Source: Acholoe squamosa (taxonomy: Eukaryota; Annelida; Polychaeta; Phyllodocida; Polynoidae). Taken from it: a DNA stretch of 64,000 bases. This document shows, in pieces, positions 46,425 through 56,459 of the stretch (the first letter of the stretch is position 1; each line of letters opens with the position of its first letter). The stretch spans positions 38,228,002-38,292,001 of the forward strand of contig OX439046.1 in NCBI GenBank assembly GCA_949317995.1. Direction: 5' to 3'. The translations under genes were made by a program, and so were the position numbers. The notes under the pieces were generated by a model. The model ran no database searches, was not told where the DNA came from, and saw only the letters and a program-made list of their open reading frames with translations.

Positions 46425-47041
46425 TGTCCGGCGGGCGCTGACTCTTACCTAACGGGAGAGTCAGGCTTCCTGCATAGGGCTAATTTGTCAGGTGGCTGGA
46501 ATTGTAGGACATAATTTTTTTATGTCAATTTCCTCTTAAAGATGGCTTCCTAAGACATGTTTGTTGCCATTTTGTGAGAAACCTTTCATATGGGGACCCA
46601 GATTATTTGGTTCTTGCAAATCTGTTAGCCTTCACATCAAGTTTAGCTGCCACGGTCGGCCATGATGGAAGTGGTTTCAGGTCTCACAACAGAGGTGTTA
46701 TTCATGAAATAATGTTATCCATGAGAATCTGCTTGGTGAGTGGAGATTGACTTCCTGTCTGGCAGAAAATGCACCTGCTTATGGCTACCTGTTGCAGCCT
46801 ACACAGCATTTGCCAAACCTTGGAAAAAGGTGCGATCTAAAGGTTTCCAACAAAAGAGGCTCTTCCCACTCACAGACAGCAAAACTAAGGTGGTACTCTT
46901 GTCAATATTATAAGCTGATTGTTGGGGATTTGTTTCTGTCAAATGTTATTCTTAGAAACTTGCTGTTTCTAGAGCACCTGCAAGTTTTAGCTAGGGCAGT
47001 CCCAGCGACTCAGTCCTTAACTGAGTCGCGCACAGTGACTA
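46425..47041 (+). mobile_element. 617-bp Mutator-like non-autonomous element, copy 1
   Basis: GTGAAATCCT flanks both sides (46415-46424 and 47042-47051), a 10-bp target duplication. The element starts TGTCCGGCGGGCGC and ends GTGACTA. Each end carries a hairpin: CTGACTCT...AGAGTCAG at the left, and GCGACTCAGT-CCTTA-ACTGAGTCGC (10-bp perfect stem, 47005-47029) at the right; the ends are imperfect inverted repeats of each other around GCGC.GACTC. A 103-residue frame (46747-47058) is partly kept in copy 2 but has no recognisable domain. A 9-10-bp duplication fits Mutator-like elements; the assignment is tentative. Confidence 0.75.
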
Positions 47042-47469
47042 GTGAAATCCTAGAGTGACTCATATAAAACTCAGGCATTTCAGCTATTTATGTACCTTAT
47101 TGAAAGCTTTCTTGCACTGGTCATGAAAGCATATCATAAATATGGTACATTCAATTCTTAACAGAATATCTGTCATGAAGATATGGTACATTTATAACGT
47201 CTGTAAAAACCATACAATATATTGTGTTTAGGTTATGCTGCTGCTTAAGGCTATATTCCTCGATCAATAACTTAAATACCCATTAGGCGTGTCCTGTCCT
47301 TGTCCTTTTGTATACCTGTAATGTAAAATGTTCATTGTATTACATTAATATCTGTTTTTAAGTTTGCATTGTATTTATTTACCTTATACTCGGTTTGAAG
47401 CAAATATACTCGAAAGTCTAAATGTGAAAATATGTACTGAGTTTATTGTACAGTCTGGTGGTGCTTGCT

Positions 47470-47797
47470 TCACACCCCACTGGTTTTCATTGGGTCGAAC
47501 AGTCTAACTGAACACTGTAAACCAGGACCAAATAAACATGTTTCAAAAATACATGGTATACTGAGGTAGCGGGATGTTCCATGGGTGCAGCCTTTGCTGA
47601 TGCTAGTTACCAGCGAGTTATCAGTGATAACAGTTATGAGATGGGTACCTTGAGAGGCCCACAGTAAAGAGTTGGGATTATTTGATTGGGTGAAGATTAA
47701 TCCCGCTAGGTCGGTATAGATGTGACGTTGATGTGACATGTATACCTCCACTACATGAAGCCTGCTTACTGACATGTCACTAAAAGCCCACCTGATG
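47470..47797 (-). CDS. Candidate terminal exon on the minus strand
   Basis: An ATG-initiated minus frame of 101 codons (47775 to stop at 47470) with a balanced, protein-like composition (DLAGLIFTQSNNPNSLLWAS, then LITVITDNSLVTSISKG). Its first ten codons (MSVSRLHVVE) fall in a 105-bp unit repeated twice more at 47855-47960 and 48525-48625; in the second copy this text is followed by a perfect donor, GTGGAG/GTAAGTGAC. No family recognised; could be chance. Confidence 0.2.
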
Positions 47798-48626
47798 TAT
47801 CTAGTACTCTAGGTCACCAAGGTCAGGTAAAGGTCACACAGAGGTCACTTACCTCCACTACATGAAGCCTGCTTACTGACATGTCACTAACAGCCCACCT
47901 GACGTATCTAGTACTCTAGGTCACCAAGGTCAGGTAAAGGTCACACAGAGGTCACTTACCTCCACTACATGAAGCCTTCCCCCTGTGGAGTGGGGACCTT
48001 CATGTGAGGGCATGGAGGAGCAGAATAACTTCATTGGGAGTCCATGAAGGAGGAATTGTCCTTCCATTCTACCAGTGGGCATACCAGATTCGTAAAAGGC
48101 GACAAACTCGGGGTTTCTTGTGGCTTGGGGTGAGCATGTGGGCAGCTGGTGTCCCCTATGAGCGGGCCTGGGCCCACATGCTTGTCATTTGCCATGGGAT
48201 TCCCCCTCAGTGAACCACGTCTGAGTGATCAAAGGCCGTGGTTTGTCTGGCCCTGCCTATGGGGCCAGGCAAATAAAAGAACACTTGCTATCCTTTGAAA
48301 AGAGTAGGGGAATGAAGCCCCGGTAGCAGTTTTCCCCCTCAACCCTCCTCATAGATTTGGTCATTCATCTCATAGATTCGGTCATTCATAGATTCTGTCA
48401 CTGCTGTGTCGGGCAAGCAGCATATAGATACCTGTCCAAAAGAAAAGAAAGTCCATGAACCCTTGAATGTCTGAGTTCCTTGATGGCCCCCCCGGACGTA
48501 AAACTAAACAAACAAACAAACATGAAGCCTGCTTAATGACATGTCACTAACAGCCCATCTGATGTATCTAGTACTCTAGGTCACCAAGGTCAGGTAAAGG
48601 TCACACAGAGGTCACTTACAGGTCAA
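47785..48626 (-). repeat. Three copies of a 105-bp unit, one split by a retroposon
   Basis: Units carrying TGTATCTAGTACTCTAGGTC, AAGGTCAGGTAAAGGTCACA and TGAAGCCTGCTTACTGACATG lie at about 47750-47850, 47853-47955 and 47956-48626. The third is interrupted by the insertion at 47978-48519. On the minus strand each unit ends with text resembling an exon-donor junction. Confidence 0.75.
47978..48519 (+). mobile_element. 542-bp retroposon with (AAAC)n tail
   Basis: ACATGAAGCCT flanks both sides (47967-47977 and 48520-48530), an 11-bp target duplication, and the sequence between is absent from the sister 105-bp units. The 3' end is CCCCGGACGTAAAACTAAAC followed by AAACAAACAAA. It is a SINE or a 5'-truncated LINE tail; a 69-codon frame (48004-48213) might be the end of a LINE ORF but has no diagnostic motif. 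Confidence 0.8.
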
Positions 48627-48689
48627 AGCAAGCTTCAGTATAACATTTTGTGTATTCAGCTTTTAGTTCATGAGGCAACATCAGAACTA

Positions 48690-48766
48690 TTAGATCTGTT
48701 GATACGTATGTATCAACTTAGATGTAGTGTTCCCGGGCAGCATATCATAGCATTCCTTTCTTCTGT
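48690..48766 (-). CDS. Weak candidate exon, minus strand
   Basis: A very good minus-strand acceptor (CTAATCTCTTTCTTTGCAG) ends at 48767. The frame RRKECYDMLPGNTTSK runs from it in phase 1 to a stop. Immediately upstream on the same strand another open stretch (PAYIQGGIIIYSTHRMKDW) reads in the same frame, so the acceptor may be spurious. No family. Confidence 0.2.
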
Positions 48767-48925
48767 CTGCAAAGAAAGAGATTAGGGGGGGAATGTGTTT
48801 TGTAGACCAATCTTTCATGCGGTGTGTGGAGTAGATGATGATCCCTCCCTGTATGTACGCAGGTACTTGGGTCCTGGAGGCAGGTAGCATGTCTGTCATT
48901 ACCTCTCTACACTGTAGGCCTGTGC

Positions 48926-48972
48926 GTGTTCAGTACCTCCACCATATATAGTATAGTGGAGGTACTGAACAC
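48926..48972. repeat. Perfect 17-bp hairpin
   Basis: GTGTTCAGTACCTCCAC and its exact complement flank a 13-base A/T-rich loop. No T-run follows on either strand, so it is not a simple terminator. Confidence 0.85.
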
Positions 48973-49232
48973 CCATAGGCCGGCCAGTGTATTACCTCTC
49001 ACTCCCCACTCAACTACAGGATCAACATGCCCACAGGTCACCATGGTGACTGGTCCATGACGGCTGACCTTGGGGTAGATATGAGGTCACATTGCCAAAG
49101 TCAGCCAGGTGAGAGGGAACTAATGCACAGAGAGTGGTCGTCTCCACATCAGCATCTTTGACGTGTGTAGGGGTTGGAGGCTTTGTAGGACCATGGTCAT
49201 GGACCATCGTCACCATCACGACCTGCTCTCAC

Positions 49233-49279
49233 TTTGAAGTTGGAGCTGGATAGTTCCCGATGAACCTGCCGTAGGTTTT
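49233..49279 (-). CDS. Candidate 47-bp exon, minus strand
   Basis: Strong acceptor (ATTCTGTTTCACTTTTCTAG) and donor (TTCAAA/GTGAGAGC). Two phases are open: KTYGRFIGNYPAPTS and NLRQVHRELSSSNFK. No family recognised. Confidence 0.25.
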
Positions 49280-50759
49280 CTAGAAAAGTGAAACAGAATA
49301 CACAAGTATTTGTTCCTATTGTCTGTGAAGAGGTAGCGGATCCTTGGGATAGTCTGAATGGCACTTTTACACCCGACCCTTTAAGTGGATCCCTCCTTCG
49401 TCTACTCCCTCTCCAAACCAATCTCCTTTTCTTCTTTTCTGGTTGCACACCTTCATTCCCCGCCGCCTTGATCACTCCTTTTGATTGGTCTCCCCTATGA
49501 GTGTCCACATCCTCACTCGTCAGCACAGGCTAACATTGAGTCAGATATTGCTGATGTCCAATTGAACATGTCAGATGCCCTACCTGTGTGAACCTATCCT
49601 ACTATAACACCACTGGTGCACTGTATTTGCCACTGATGCAAACTATACTCCATAGTTGAATGGGAGGATATGTTTATACCAACATGGCTGTGAGCAGTTG
49701 CAGCCAGCTCAGGTCAGCTCGGCTACCTGCTCCTGCCTGCTGAGGCCGCTTACAGATAGACACCTAGTATACAAACAATAACCCCACATGTACCTCTCAC
49801 AGGGTGCCGTCTGAGTAGTACACTGGGCTGAGTTTGTGTTGTCAGCACAAAATGAGTTCACCTTTACCAGTTTTATCCAGAACCACCTGGATTTGCTAAA
49901 TCATCTCAGTATGCACCTGTAGTATATGAGGACAGGTTACTGCAGGGTTTGATGTAAAGTATAGGCACAGAGAGTGAAAGACAGGTAGACACACTCACAA
50001 GACATAACACAGGTACGTTATGTGCATGGCCTGAGATTCACAACAATCATTCGAAACAGCTATTTATTACGAGTTTGGTGCCCAGTAATACACAAATGCA
50101 ACTAGCAGCTCTAACAATGGCTCTTCTTCTTTAAATGTTCGAGTTATTCAAATGTCAAAAACATGTTTTGTGTCGAACATATTTCTGTAAAATAAAATTG
50201 TAAAAAAAAAGAAAAAAAGTTAATGGTTCCCATATGGTTTAAAAGGTTTCCTACAACTTGTACAAGCACTTTCATAAAACATAAAATGGGTATAGTTTAG
50301 AGATGATAGTCTTGGGTGTTTTGTGATCAGTTGCTCCCATCCCTGACATTTGCATTTAGTCTTGCATACACTTGTCTGTATCAAACTTACTTGGCTGCAT
50401 CATGGTATAGGTATGTACGTATTGTAAGTTAACAACTCTAGGCTGAGTGACTGGACTGTATGGGATTTGGGTGTATGTGGGGTGAAGGCGCTGAGGCATG
50501 CAGGAATTTAAGGCATTCTGTTCTTCCCACTCCCATCCTTACTCCCATCATTCATGGTGGGTACCTGAGTATTTATTTTCGGGTTAAAACTTGATATGCG
50601 CTTACTCCTATGCACCTCTGGAAGTGGTCATCCAGAGGTTAATCTAAGGTTGGCTGAAGGTCAATACAGGGGGCAATAGAGGTCAGCTGTTTGTTTAAAG
50701 ATTTGCTGAAGGTCATCTGGGGGTCATTGGAAGTGATCCCAAAGTGTGTGTGTCTGTAC
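49280..50759. other. No gene recognised
   Basis: Unique sequence. The 109-codon minus frame at 49197-49526 has a basic stretch (PEKKKRRLVWRGSRRRRDP) but overlaps the candidate 47-bp exon region and is not called. Confidence 0.35.
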
Positions 50760-50832
50760 CTGCCTGTCAGTATGGAACTGTCCAAGACTCCTACACTGTT
50801 ACACACACCTAGCACCTCCAGTCTGTAGCCTC
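50760..50832 (-). CDS. Candidate 73-bp exon, minus strand
   Basis: Acceptor (TGGCTCCATGTGAGTACAG) and donor (ACAGGCAG/GTACAGAC) bound a frame open in one phase: GYRLEVLGVCNSVGVLDSSI then LTG. The peptide has an alternating hydrophobic pattern typical of beta strands. No family is recognised. Other minus candidates at 49.2, 48.7 and 47.5 kb could follow it in one transcript, but phases were not shown to agree throughout. Confidence 0.35.
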
Positions 50833-50876
50833 CTGTACTCACATGGAGCCAGCAAATGTTGACCTCTTGTCATATT

Positions 50877-51249
50877 CAGGGCTCGACAAATCAGTTCAGT
50901 GACTGTGTACCCACTGGGCACAGGGGCAAAAAAAAGTTGTGCCCAGCAGGCGAGCTCTGTGCCCAAGATCTTTGCTTTCTATACTCAAAATTACATATTT
51001 AAATAAATGAAACGCATATAGTTTTAAGATAGATAAAACGATTTTATTTCATCACATCTGTAGTGAAAAAACTTTATTTAAAGTTTCAAAGACCACTACA
51101 CCCAGATAACCTCAGCAGCGTTGCATTTACTGATGTCTTAAGTAGCCTTTGTGCAGCTGTGCCCATTGGGCACAACTTGAAAATTATTTTGTGCCCAGGG
51201 AATTTTTTTTGAGTCACGGGCATTGGGCACAGGGATTTGTCGAGCCCTG
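50877..51249. mobile_element. 373-bp hAT-like MITE, second copy
   Basis: Ends CAGGGCTCGACAAATC and GATTTGTCGAGCCCTG are identical to those at 44246-44587; the interior is in the opposite orientation and longer. Flanks CATATT and CATATA match at 5 of 6 bases, an uncertain target duplication. Confidence 0.75.
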
Positions 51250-51339
51250 CATATACATTGTACAATAAAGTTTACAAGTTCTGTGTATATTATTGCTGTT
51301 CTTATCTATATTTCTAACCAGCGTTTCCTTTTCTTACAG

Positions 51340-51387
51340 GTATGTACAACCTCACTGGTACAATGTAGCAGAACACTATGTGACAAG
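51340..51387 (+). CDS. Candidate 48-bp micro-exon, three cysteines
   Basis: A textbook acceptor (TTTCCTTTTCTTACAG) and a good donor (GACAAG/GTAACG) bound exactly 16 codons in phase 0: VCTTSLVQCSRTLCDK. The same phase fits the downstream candidate at 54135. Short length makes chance possible. Confidence 0.35.
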
Positions 51388-51417
51388 GTAACGTGATCTT
51401 TATCTGGAAGGTGATTT

Positions 51418-51575
51418 TGACTCTCACAACTCAATTTTTAAGTCAGTCTATATTATAAAGGAAGGATGTATCTATTAGATCTAGGGTGATCTTTAGAAAA
51501 TGAATGTTTCCCAATGGTTGCTATCTTGTGTTGTGCCATATTAAGGTATAGTGCAGGACCAATTCTTACCGGCCC
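51418..51575 (+). repeat. Dispersed repeat, copy 2
   Basis: Diverged copy of 45395-45560 in the same orientation (shares GGATGTATCTATTA and TTAGAAAATGAA). Confidence 0.65.
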
Positions 51576-52012
51576 TACGTGCCGCCTAGAAGTGTACACA
51601 TGTATAATGATTCTAAAAAGGAAATAAACCTACATGCAGGCTATTTAGACCTACATGCAGGCTTTTATAGCACAATGGACGTACATGACTACATGTTCGT
51701 GTTGGATCTTTTGTCACTTGGTGATGCTATAGGGGTAAACCTGGTCCATTACAGCACGATGTTGGCAGTACCGATAGCTATGTAGGGACTAGCTGTCACC
51801 AAAATGTACTTATGCACCTATAGATGTATAAATATACATAAACACTCACCGATATCGACATGGAGCATATCAAAAACAACCCCAGAAACCCTTTCTCATT
51901 TCAAGTCGAATATTCAAAAGTCCATTAAGATAAGAATCTATCTAAGGCCAAGAAAAATAAAAGGTGTGTTTCCAGTAACAAAGCTCAAAAAGCTAGGGTC
52001 GGTAGGTCGGAT

Positions 52013-52013
52013 T

Positions 52014-52093
<80 letters not shown>
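52013..52093. repeat. (TA)n microsatellite
   Basis: About 40 TA units with one TTTA interruption near 52030. Confidence 0.95.
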
Positions 52094-52096
<3 letters not shown>

Positions 52097-52149
52097 TTAT
52101 ATAGGAAATGTATGGAGCCGCTAATAGGACACACCAAAAATAATTTTTG

Positions 52150-52188
52150 GGTGTCTCCCCCTTGGGCTTCGCCCTTGGGGGAGACACC
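52150..52188. repeat. 39-bp near-perfect hairpin
   Basis: GGTGTCTCCCCC pairs with GGGGGAGACACC; inside, GGGC-TTC-GCCC extends the stem after a TT/TT bubble. The loop CTTCGCCC recurs at the centre of the fold-back at 42001-42133. Confidence 0.85.
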
Positions 52189-52189
52189 T

Positions 52190-53368
52190 CCCCTCGTGTG
52201 GATCGATTGACCACAACGTACACCATGTACAGAAAAAATACTCCCATGTTCTCCTCTTACAATAACTGAATAAATAGATACATGTGATAGATCTCTTCAA
52301 GCCCGTTAATATGGTACCTTAATTGTCCAAATCCCCCTATAAATAAGGTCAGAATGATAATCTAAAGATTGCAGAGGTAAAATGTGGCCCAGTATTGTTA
52401 TATCACACTTTTGGCCTCCGTGCACGGCAGACCCGCGCACAGGCGCTACTTCAGTGCCTAACCATGGTCGTTTAGTTCTGTGTATACATTTAGTTTTGAG
52501 ATATGATTTGATACAACTGAATTGCCATTTACACACCATTGTGCTGAGTATGGTTGGGGGTGAGACATTCCATCTGAGTGAATCTCCTTTATTGTTGTGT
52601 GGATCGTGTGTATTGATCAGTGAGAAATCTTGAATCATAGATAATTCTTGATAATGTTAATTGATAAATGAAAGGTTTTAATGTCGGTGTATATTCACAA
52701 GTAAGCCCCCCTCCCCACGTCACCTGGTCCCTCCCCCTTGTGGAATTAGGATGGGTAGTTAACTAATTTCACATGCATTCTAGGAAGCAGAACTGTGGTT
52801 GCTAGGGACCGGGCAAAGGGTCAAATTACATAGGCAATGTACTAGAAAAAGTAACCTTTTTGCTGATTTCTCTTCCAATATTTCAATTAGAAAATAATGC
52901 ATCAAGTATGTGATGTAAATTTTGAATATCTTTCAGATTCTGTAATGAGTTTTGCTGAAAGTGGTCTAGATCTTCTCCAATAAGAGTTTTAACACCTTTT
53001 GCTAGTACATTTCCTATTTAATTTGACCCTTCATGAGTATTGTTATCAGTAGGGAGATAAAAATTAAGACTGATAAGGGCCGCACCGGTTGCTATGACGT
53101 CACTGCTGCTCCCAAGAATTCTCTGAAATAATGACTGTATTATAGTGTAAACAGATTCAGGCTTATACACTCGCCTTACGCACAAGGTTCTACAAGAATG
53201 TACAATATATTGATTGAACATGAAACGTATGGTTTAGAACTTACTTTTTATTAGGCAATCTTTGCGAATTTCTTTCCTGTGCCCCTCCATACTAACGTTT
53301 ATATTGATGCAGTAATTGTGGGAATGGAAAGATGAACACGGCAGTGGTATATATCTAATAGGGGTTGC
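52190..53368. other. No gene recognised
   Basis: Unique AT-rich sequence. Overlapping frames on both strands at 52306-52638 lack splice or domain support. Confidence 0.4.
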
Positions 53369-53379
53369 TTACTTTGTAC

Positions 53380-53579
53380 CGGGCTTCCCTAGCCCACTTA
53401 AAAGGGTCTTCTTCTCATCTTTCCTATCCCCTCAGGATGTGTGTGGTGCACATATGCACGGGCACTGACACATTCCTCTGTGAAATTGTGTAATGTCATT
53501 CTCGCCATGAATATGACCTTAGCTGTCGAAATGGCGTTAAACATCTATTACTCACTCACTCACTCACTCACTCACTCAC
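53380..53579 (+). mobile_element. SINE-like copy C, complete
   Basis: TTACTTTGTAC flanks both ends (53369-53379 and 53580-53590), an 11-bp target duplication. The 5' end is CGGGCTTCCCTAGCCCACTT; the 3' end is GGCGTTAAACATCTATTAC followed by (TCAC)n. About 200 bp. The short tetranucleotide tail after GTTAAAC resembles the tails of SINEs moved by L2/CR1-type LINEs. No clear tRNA A and B boxes were seen, so the head class is open. Confidence 0.85.
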
Positions 53580-53590
53580 TTACTTTGTAC

Positions 53591-54020
53591 AGAGCGACAC
53601 ACAACACGATGAGTGGGCAGGGGTCCTACTTAACATACATTTATTTAAGTTTTAACATACAATTGTGTGGGCTATAACCATAGGGTAGAAGAAAGGTAAG
53701 CAGGTCCTTAAACACGCTGTGTACAGGTGGGGTGGACAATATACCTGACACCCACACGGGAACCCTTCTGACAGGCCTTTGTACAGCATCCTAAGGTAGA
53801 CCTAATTAGCTGAAGTCAGCAGGATGTGTTTGTGAAGGAGGTATATGGTGATGATGAAGATTGTACAGTGTCCTGTGGACCCTAGATGTGGTTAGCAGGT
53901 TACCTGGACTTTGCCTTTGGTTAACCCAGTTGTACAGGTAAGTGGCGAACAGCCTTCTAGCAGCAAACACCTGACATGTCAATCCTGCTCTACATCCATT
54001 ACCCACCTTGAATAATGAGG
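53591..54020. other. No supported gene
   Basis: Unique sequence; nothing beyond weak frames. Confidence 0.35.
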
Positions 54021-54023
54021 GAG

Positions 54024-54278
54024 GAGTGCCCACAAAGTACGGCGTAAGAGATGTCTTCAGTGGTACCTGTGTACCACGTTTGATGTAAGTGAGTCAGGAT
54101 GTGTTTTCACGGAGTCTCCTCCCCCTGTGTGCAGTCATGTGTCACGGTCAGTGACAACCAGCGTCTCTGTCTCTGTGATGGACGTCCACGAGCGGCTGGT
54201 GGCAACTTTGGGACAAACTGGGTTTGCGACACGCAGGGCGCCGTTTTGTCCCACCTACCCATTCTTCCCACTGGTTAA
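54024..54278 (+). CDS. Candidate cysteine-rich exon pair
   Basis: An exon ending at 54084 has a near-perfect donor (TTTGAT/GTAAGTGAG); its phase-0 frame reads RKRCLQWYLCTTFD. After a 50-bp intron, an acceptor (TCCTCCCCCTGTGTGCAG) at 54134 opens SCVTVSDNQRLCLCDGRP then GGNFGTNWVCDTQ in phase 0, ending at TAA 54276. Joined or with the micro-exon at 51340, the cysteine pattern (C-x3/4-C, SC, CLC) resembles an EGF-like module, which suggests an extracellular protein. A different frame is also open here, so the reading is uncertain. The start of the first exon is not fixed. Confidence 0.3.
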
Positions 54279-54475
54279 CTATCACATCCGCAAAATTAAA
54301 TTGCAAATGGCAGGCAGTTGCAGTCTTAAACCTTACTGGTCTTATAAAACTACAAATGTCTATCACATAACTGACAAAGGCGAAAAGCAGGGGAAATTGT
54401 CATTTAATATTTATTCCACGTGCCTTTTATTCATGTAAAAAGACTTTAATCAGTGAAGACTTGTGCACCCTCTGT

Positions 54476-55092
54476 TAGTCACTGGGCGCGACTCAGTTAA
54501 GGACTGAGTCGCTGAGACTGGTATACCTAAAACTTTCAGGTGCTCTAGAAACAGCAAGTTTCTAAGAATAACATTTGACAGAAATAAATCCCCAACAATT
54601 AGCTCATGGTATTGACAAGAGTACCACCTTAGTTTTGCTGTCTGTGAGTGGGAAGAGTGTCTTTTGTTGGAAACTTTGAGATCGCACCCTTTTCCAAGAT
54701 TTGGCACATGCCGTGTGGGTTGCAACGGGCAGCTATCAGCAGGTGCATTTTCTGCCAGACAGGAAGTCAATCTCCACTCTCCAAGCAGATTCTCATGAAT
54801 AGCATTATTTCATGAATAACACCTCTGTTGTGAGACCTGAAACCACATCCAACATGGCCGACCGTGGCAGCTAAACTTGATATGAAGGCTAACAGTTTTG
54901 CGAGAACCAAATAATCTGGGCCCCCGTATTAAAGGTTTCTCATAAAATGGCAACCAACACGTCTTAGGAAGCCATCTTTAAGAGGAAATCGACATAAAAA
55001 ATTTATGTCCTACAATTCCAGCCACCTGACAAATGAGCCCTATGCAGGAAGCCTGACTCTCCCGTCAGGTAAGAGTCAGCGCCCGCCGGACA
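54476..55092 (-). mobile_element. 617-bp Mutator-like non-autonomous element, copy 2
   Basis: Inverted relative to copy 1 and of exactly the same length. ACCCTCTGT flanks both sides (54467-54475 and 55093-55101), a 9-bp target duplication. The 10-bp terminal hairpin GCGACTCAGT/ACTGAGTCGC is intact. The 106-residue minus frame corresponds to the copy 1 frame over most of its length (DLKVSNKR, SHSQTAKLRWYSCQY). Confidence 0.75.
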
Positions 55093-55101
55093 ACCCTCTG
55101 T

Positions 55102-55500
55102 GGGCGGTGCAGTGAGCGGGTTAGATGCTGTACTGGTAGTATGAGTCATGTAGGTGTGAATCTTGGCCGCCACGGTCCGCTGATGACACAGTCACAGGAC
55201 ACATGTCCTCCTGCCTTAAGCCAAGTTAAGGCTTTCATACTTCAGAAGTTTAGACTTTTAGTACTCGTGTACCCGTATATTGTGTCTATGTTAAGGTACC
55301 TGGGGCTAAGACTGCACAACCAATACAGTTCTCCGCGTGTGGAATTTGCAATGAAATTCCCGATGTATTCTACATATGTATCATTACCACTCTGCACAAG
55401 TCACTACCTGTCGCGTGACAAGTCCGCTTCTTTATTTAAGGAAGAACAGGGGAAACATTAGAAGAGTCTTTACTTTAACAATACACATACAAACCCCGTC
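55102..55500. other. No supported gene
   Basis: A 106-codon + frame starts with ATG at 55141, without recognisable features; not called. Confidence 0.3.
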
Positions 55501-55544
55501 CCCTGACAGCTTCAAAATTCCCTGAGGACGGGACAGAAGCCCAC

Positions 55545-56057
55545 TGTGCGGACCATGTCAGGGTGCTTGCGGTACCTGGTCAGGCCCCACCCCGTGGTAC
55601 ATCAAAGGTACCGCGGTGCCGCCTCAGGACGCTCACCTGTGCCAGTCTGTGGTCGCCTTCACCTGTAGCAGCACAGGAGGCCGGTGTAGGCGCTGACAGC
55701 CACGTGCAGCCTCCTGTAGGGAAGTCCTGGTGCCCTCAGGTTGTCACCTGTAACCCATGTTACCTGCCCTGTGTCTGTCCGCACAATGAGCCGCTCTACA
55801 CCCTGTATGTGAGTGGTAGGGGGACAGTGAGCTGCTCACCGTCATACATGTATATTGAGCCATACACAGCTGATGGCCAGTCACCCAGACACACCCAGAC
55901 AGAATACATGTACTACATGACAACACTGGATACATACACCTTCAGCATCCTACGAGGCTACGTGGTACAATTTGTGTTTGACATTACATGTACGACCAAA
56001 CACTGGGCCCCCCAAGCCGATCTCACACTGACAGCACTGAACGCCCAAAGCTGACAG
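55545..56057 (+). CDS. Candidate exon(s), beta-rich cysteine-containing peptide
   Basis: From an acceptor-like CCCTCAG at 55739, a frame runs 105 codons to TGA at 56052: VVTCNPCYLPCVCPHNEPLY, then SGRGTVSCSPSYMYIEPYT, then TFSILRGYVVQFVFDITC. Composition and alternating hydrophobics suggest a secreted beta domain. Upstream, another frame reads CGPCQGACGTWSGPTPWYIK then DAHLCQSVVAFTCSS, also cysteine-rich but out of phase. A strong donor, GACAG/GTGAGT, follows the stop by three bases, which is odd. No family recognised. Confidence 0.3.
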
Positions 56058-56109
56058 GTGAGTCCTGTACTACGGTATTTAAAATGTTTTGGACCCGGGG
56101 TTTTGGACC

Positions 56110-56280
56110 ACTTCTGGCAGTTGTGTAGGGGTTCGTTCCCCCGTCGGGTGCGCAGAGCCTTCAGAGGGACTGTTCACTTGGTTGTGTCACTCCCCCTATG
56201 TATACCATACCGATCCAGGGTAGTTGGAAGGTGGAAGGTGGAGACGTTTTCACTGACCACTACAGTGGTGGAGACACCGA
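56110..56280 (+). repeat. Direct repeat, first copy
   Basis: GTTCCCCCGTCGG(G/A)TGCGC, CAGAGGGACTGTTCACTTGG and TACCGATCCAGGGTAGTTGG recur at 56474-56583, a shift of about 350 bp. Here the tRNA-like part is absent and GAGACGTTTTCACTGACCAC follows directly. Confidence 0.8.
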
Positions 56281-56459
56281 GTGGTCCTGCCTCGCATGGG
56301 GGACCTTTAAAGAGCTGGGTACCTGGGCCGGTATAGTATAGACAAGCGCTTCAACTTGCTAGTGCTGAGGGACTTGGAAACAGATGGCTGTGTGTGACTC
56401 AGTACTGGTACCGTTCAGACTGGACTGGAGGACCGGTTCTGGCGGGATACAGTTGAAGC

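Noticed and set aside
46425-47042. Helitron ending in a hairpin plus CTAG
   Set aside because: The 10-bp hairpin near a CTAG/CTAA end looked like a Helitron terminus, but both copies have 9-10-bp target duplications, which Helitrons do not make.
55563-56054. Single 163-residue gene in one frame
   Set aside because: Starts with GTG and its first third competes with a more cysteine-rich frame; only the second part (from about 55740) is kept as a candidate.
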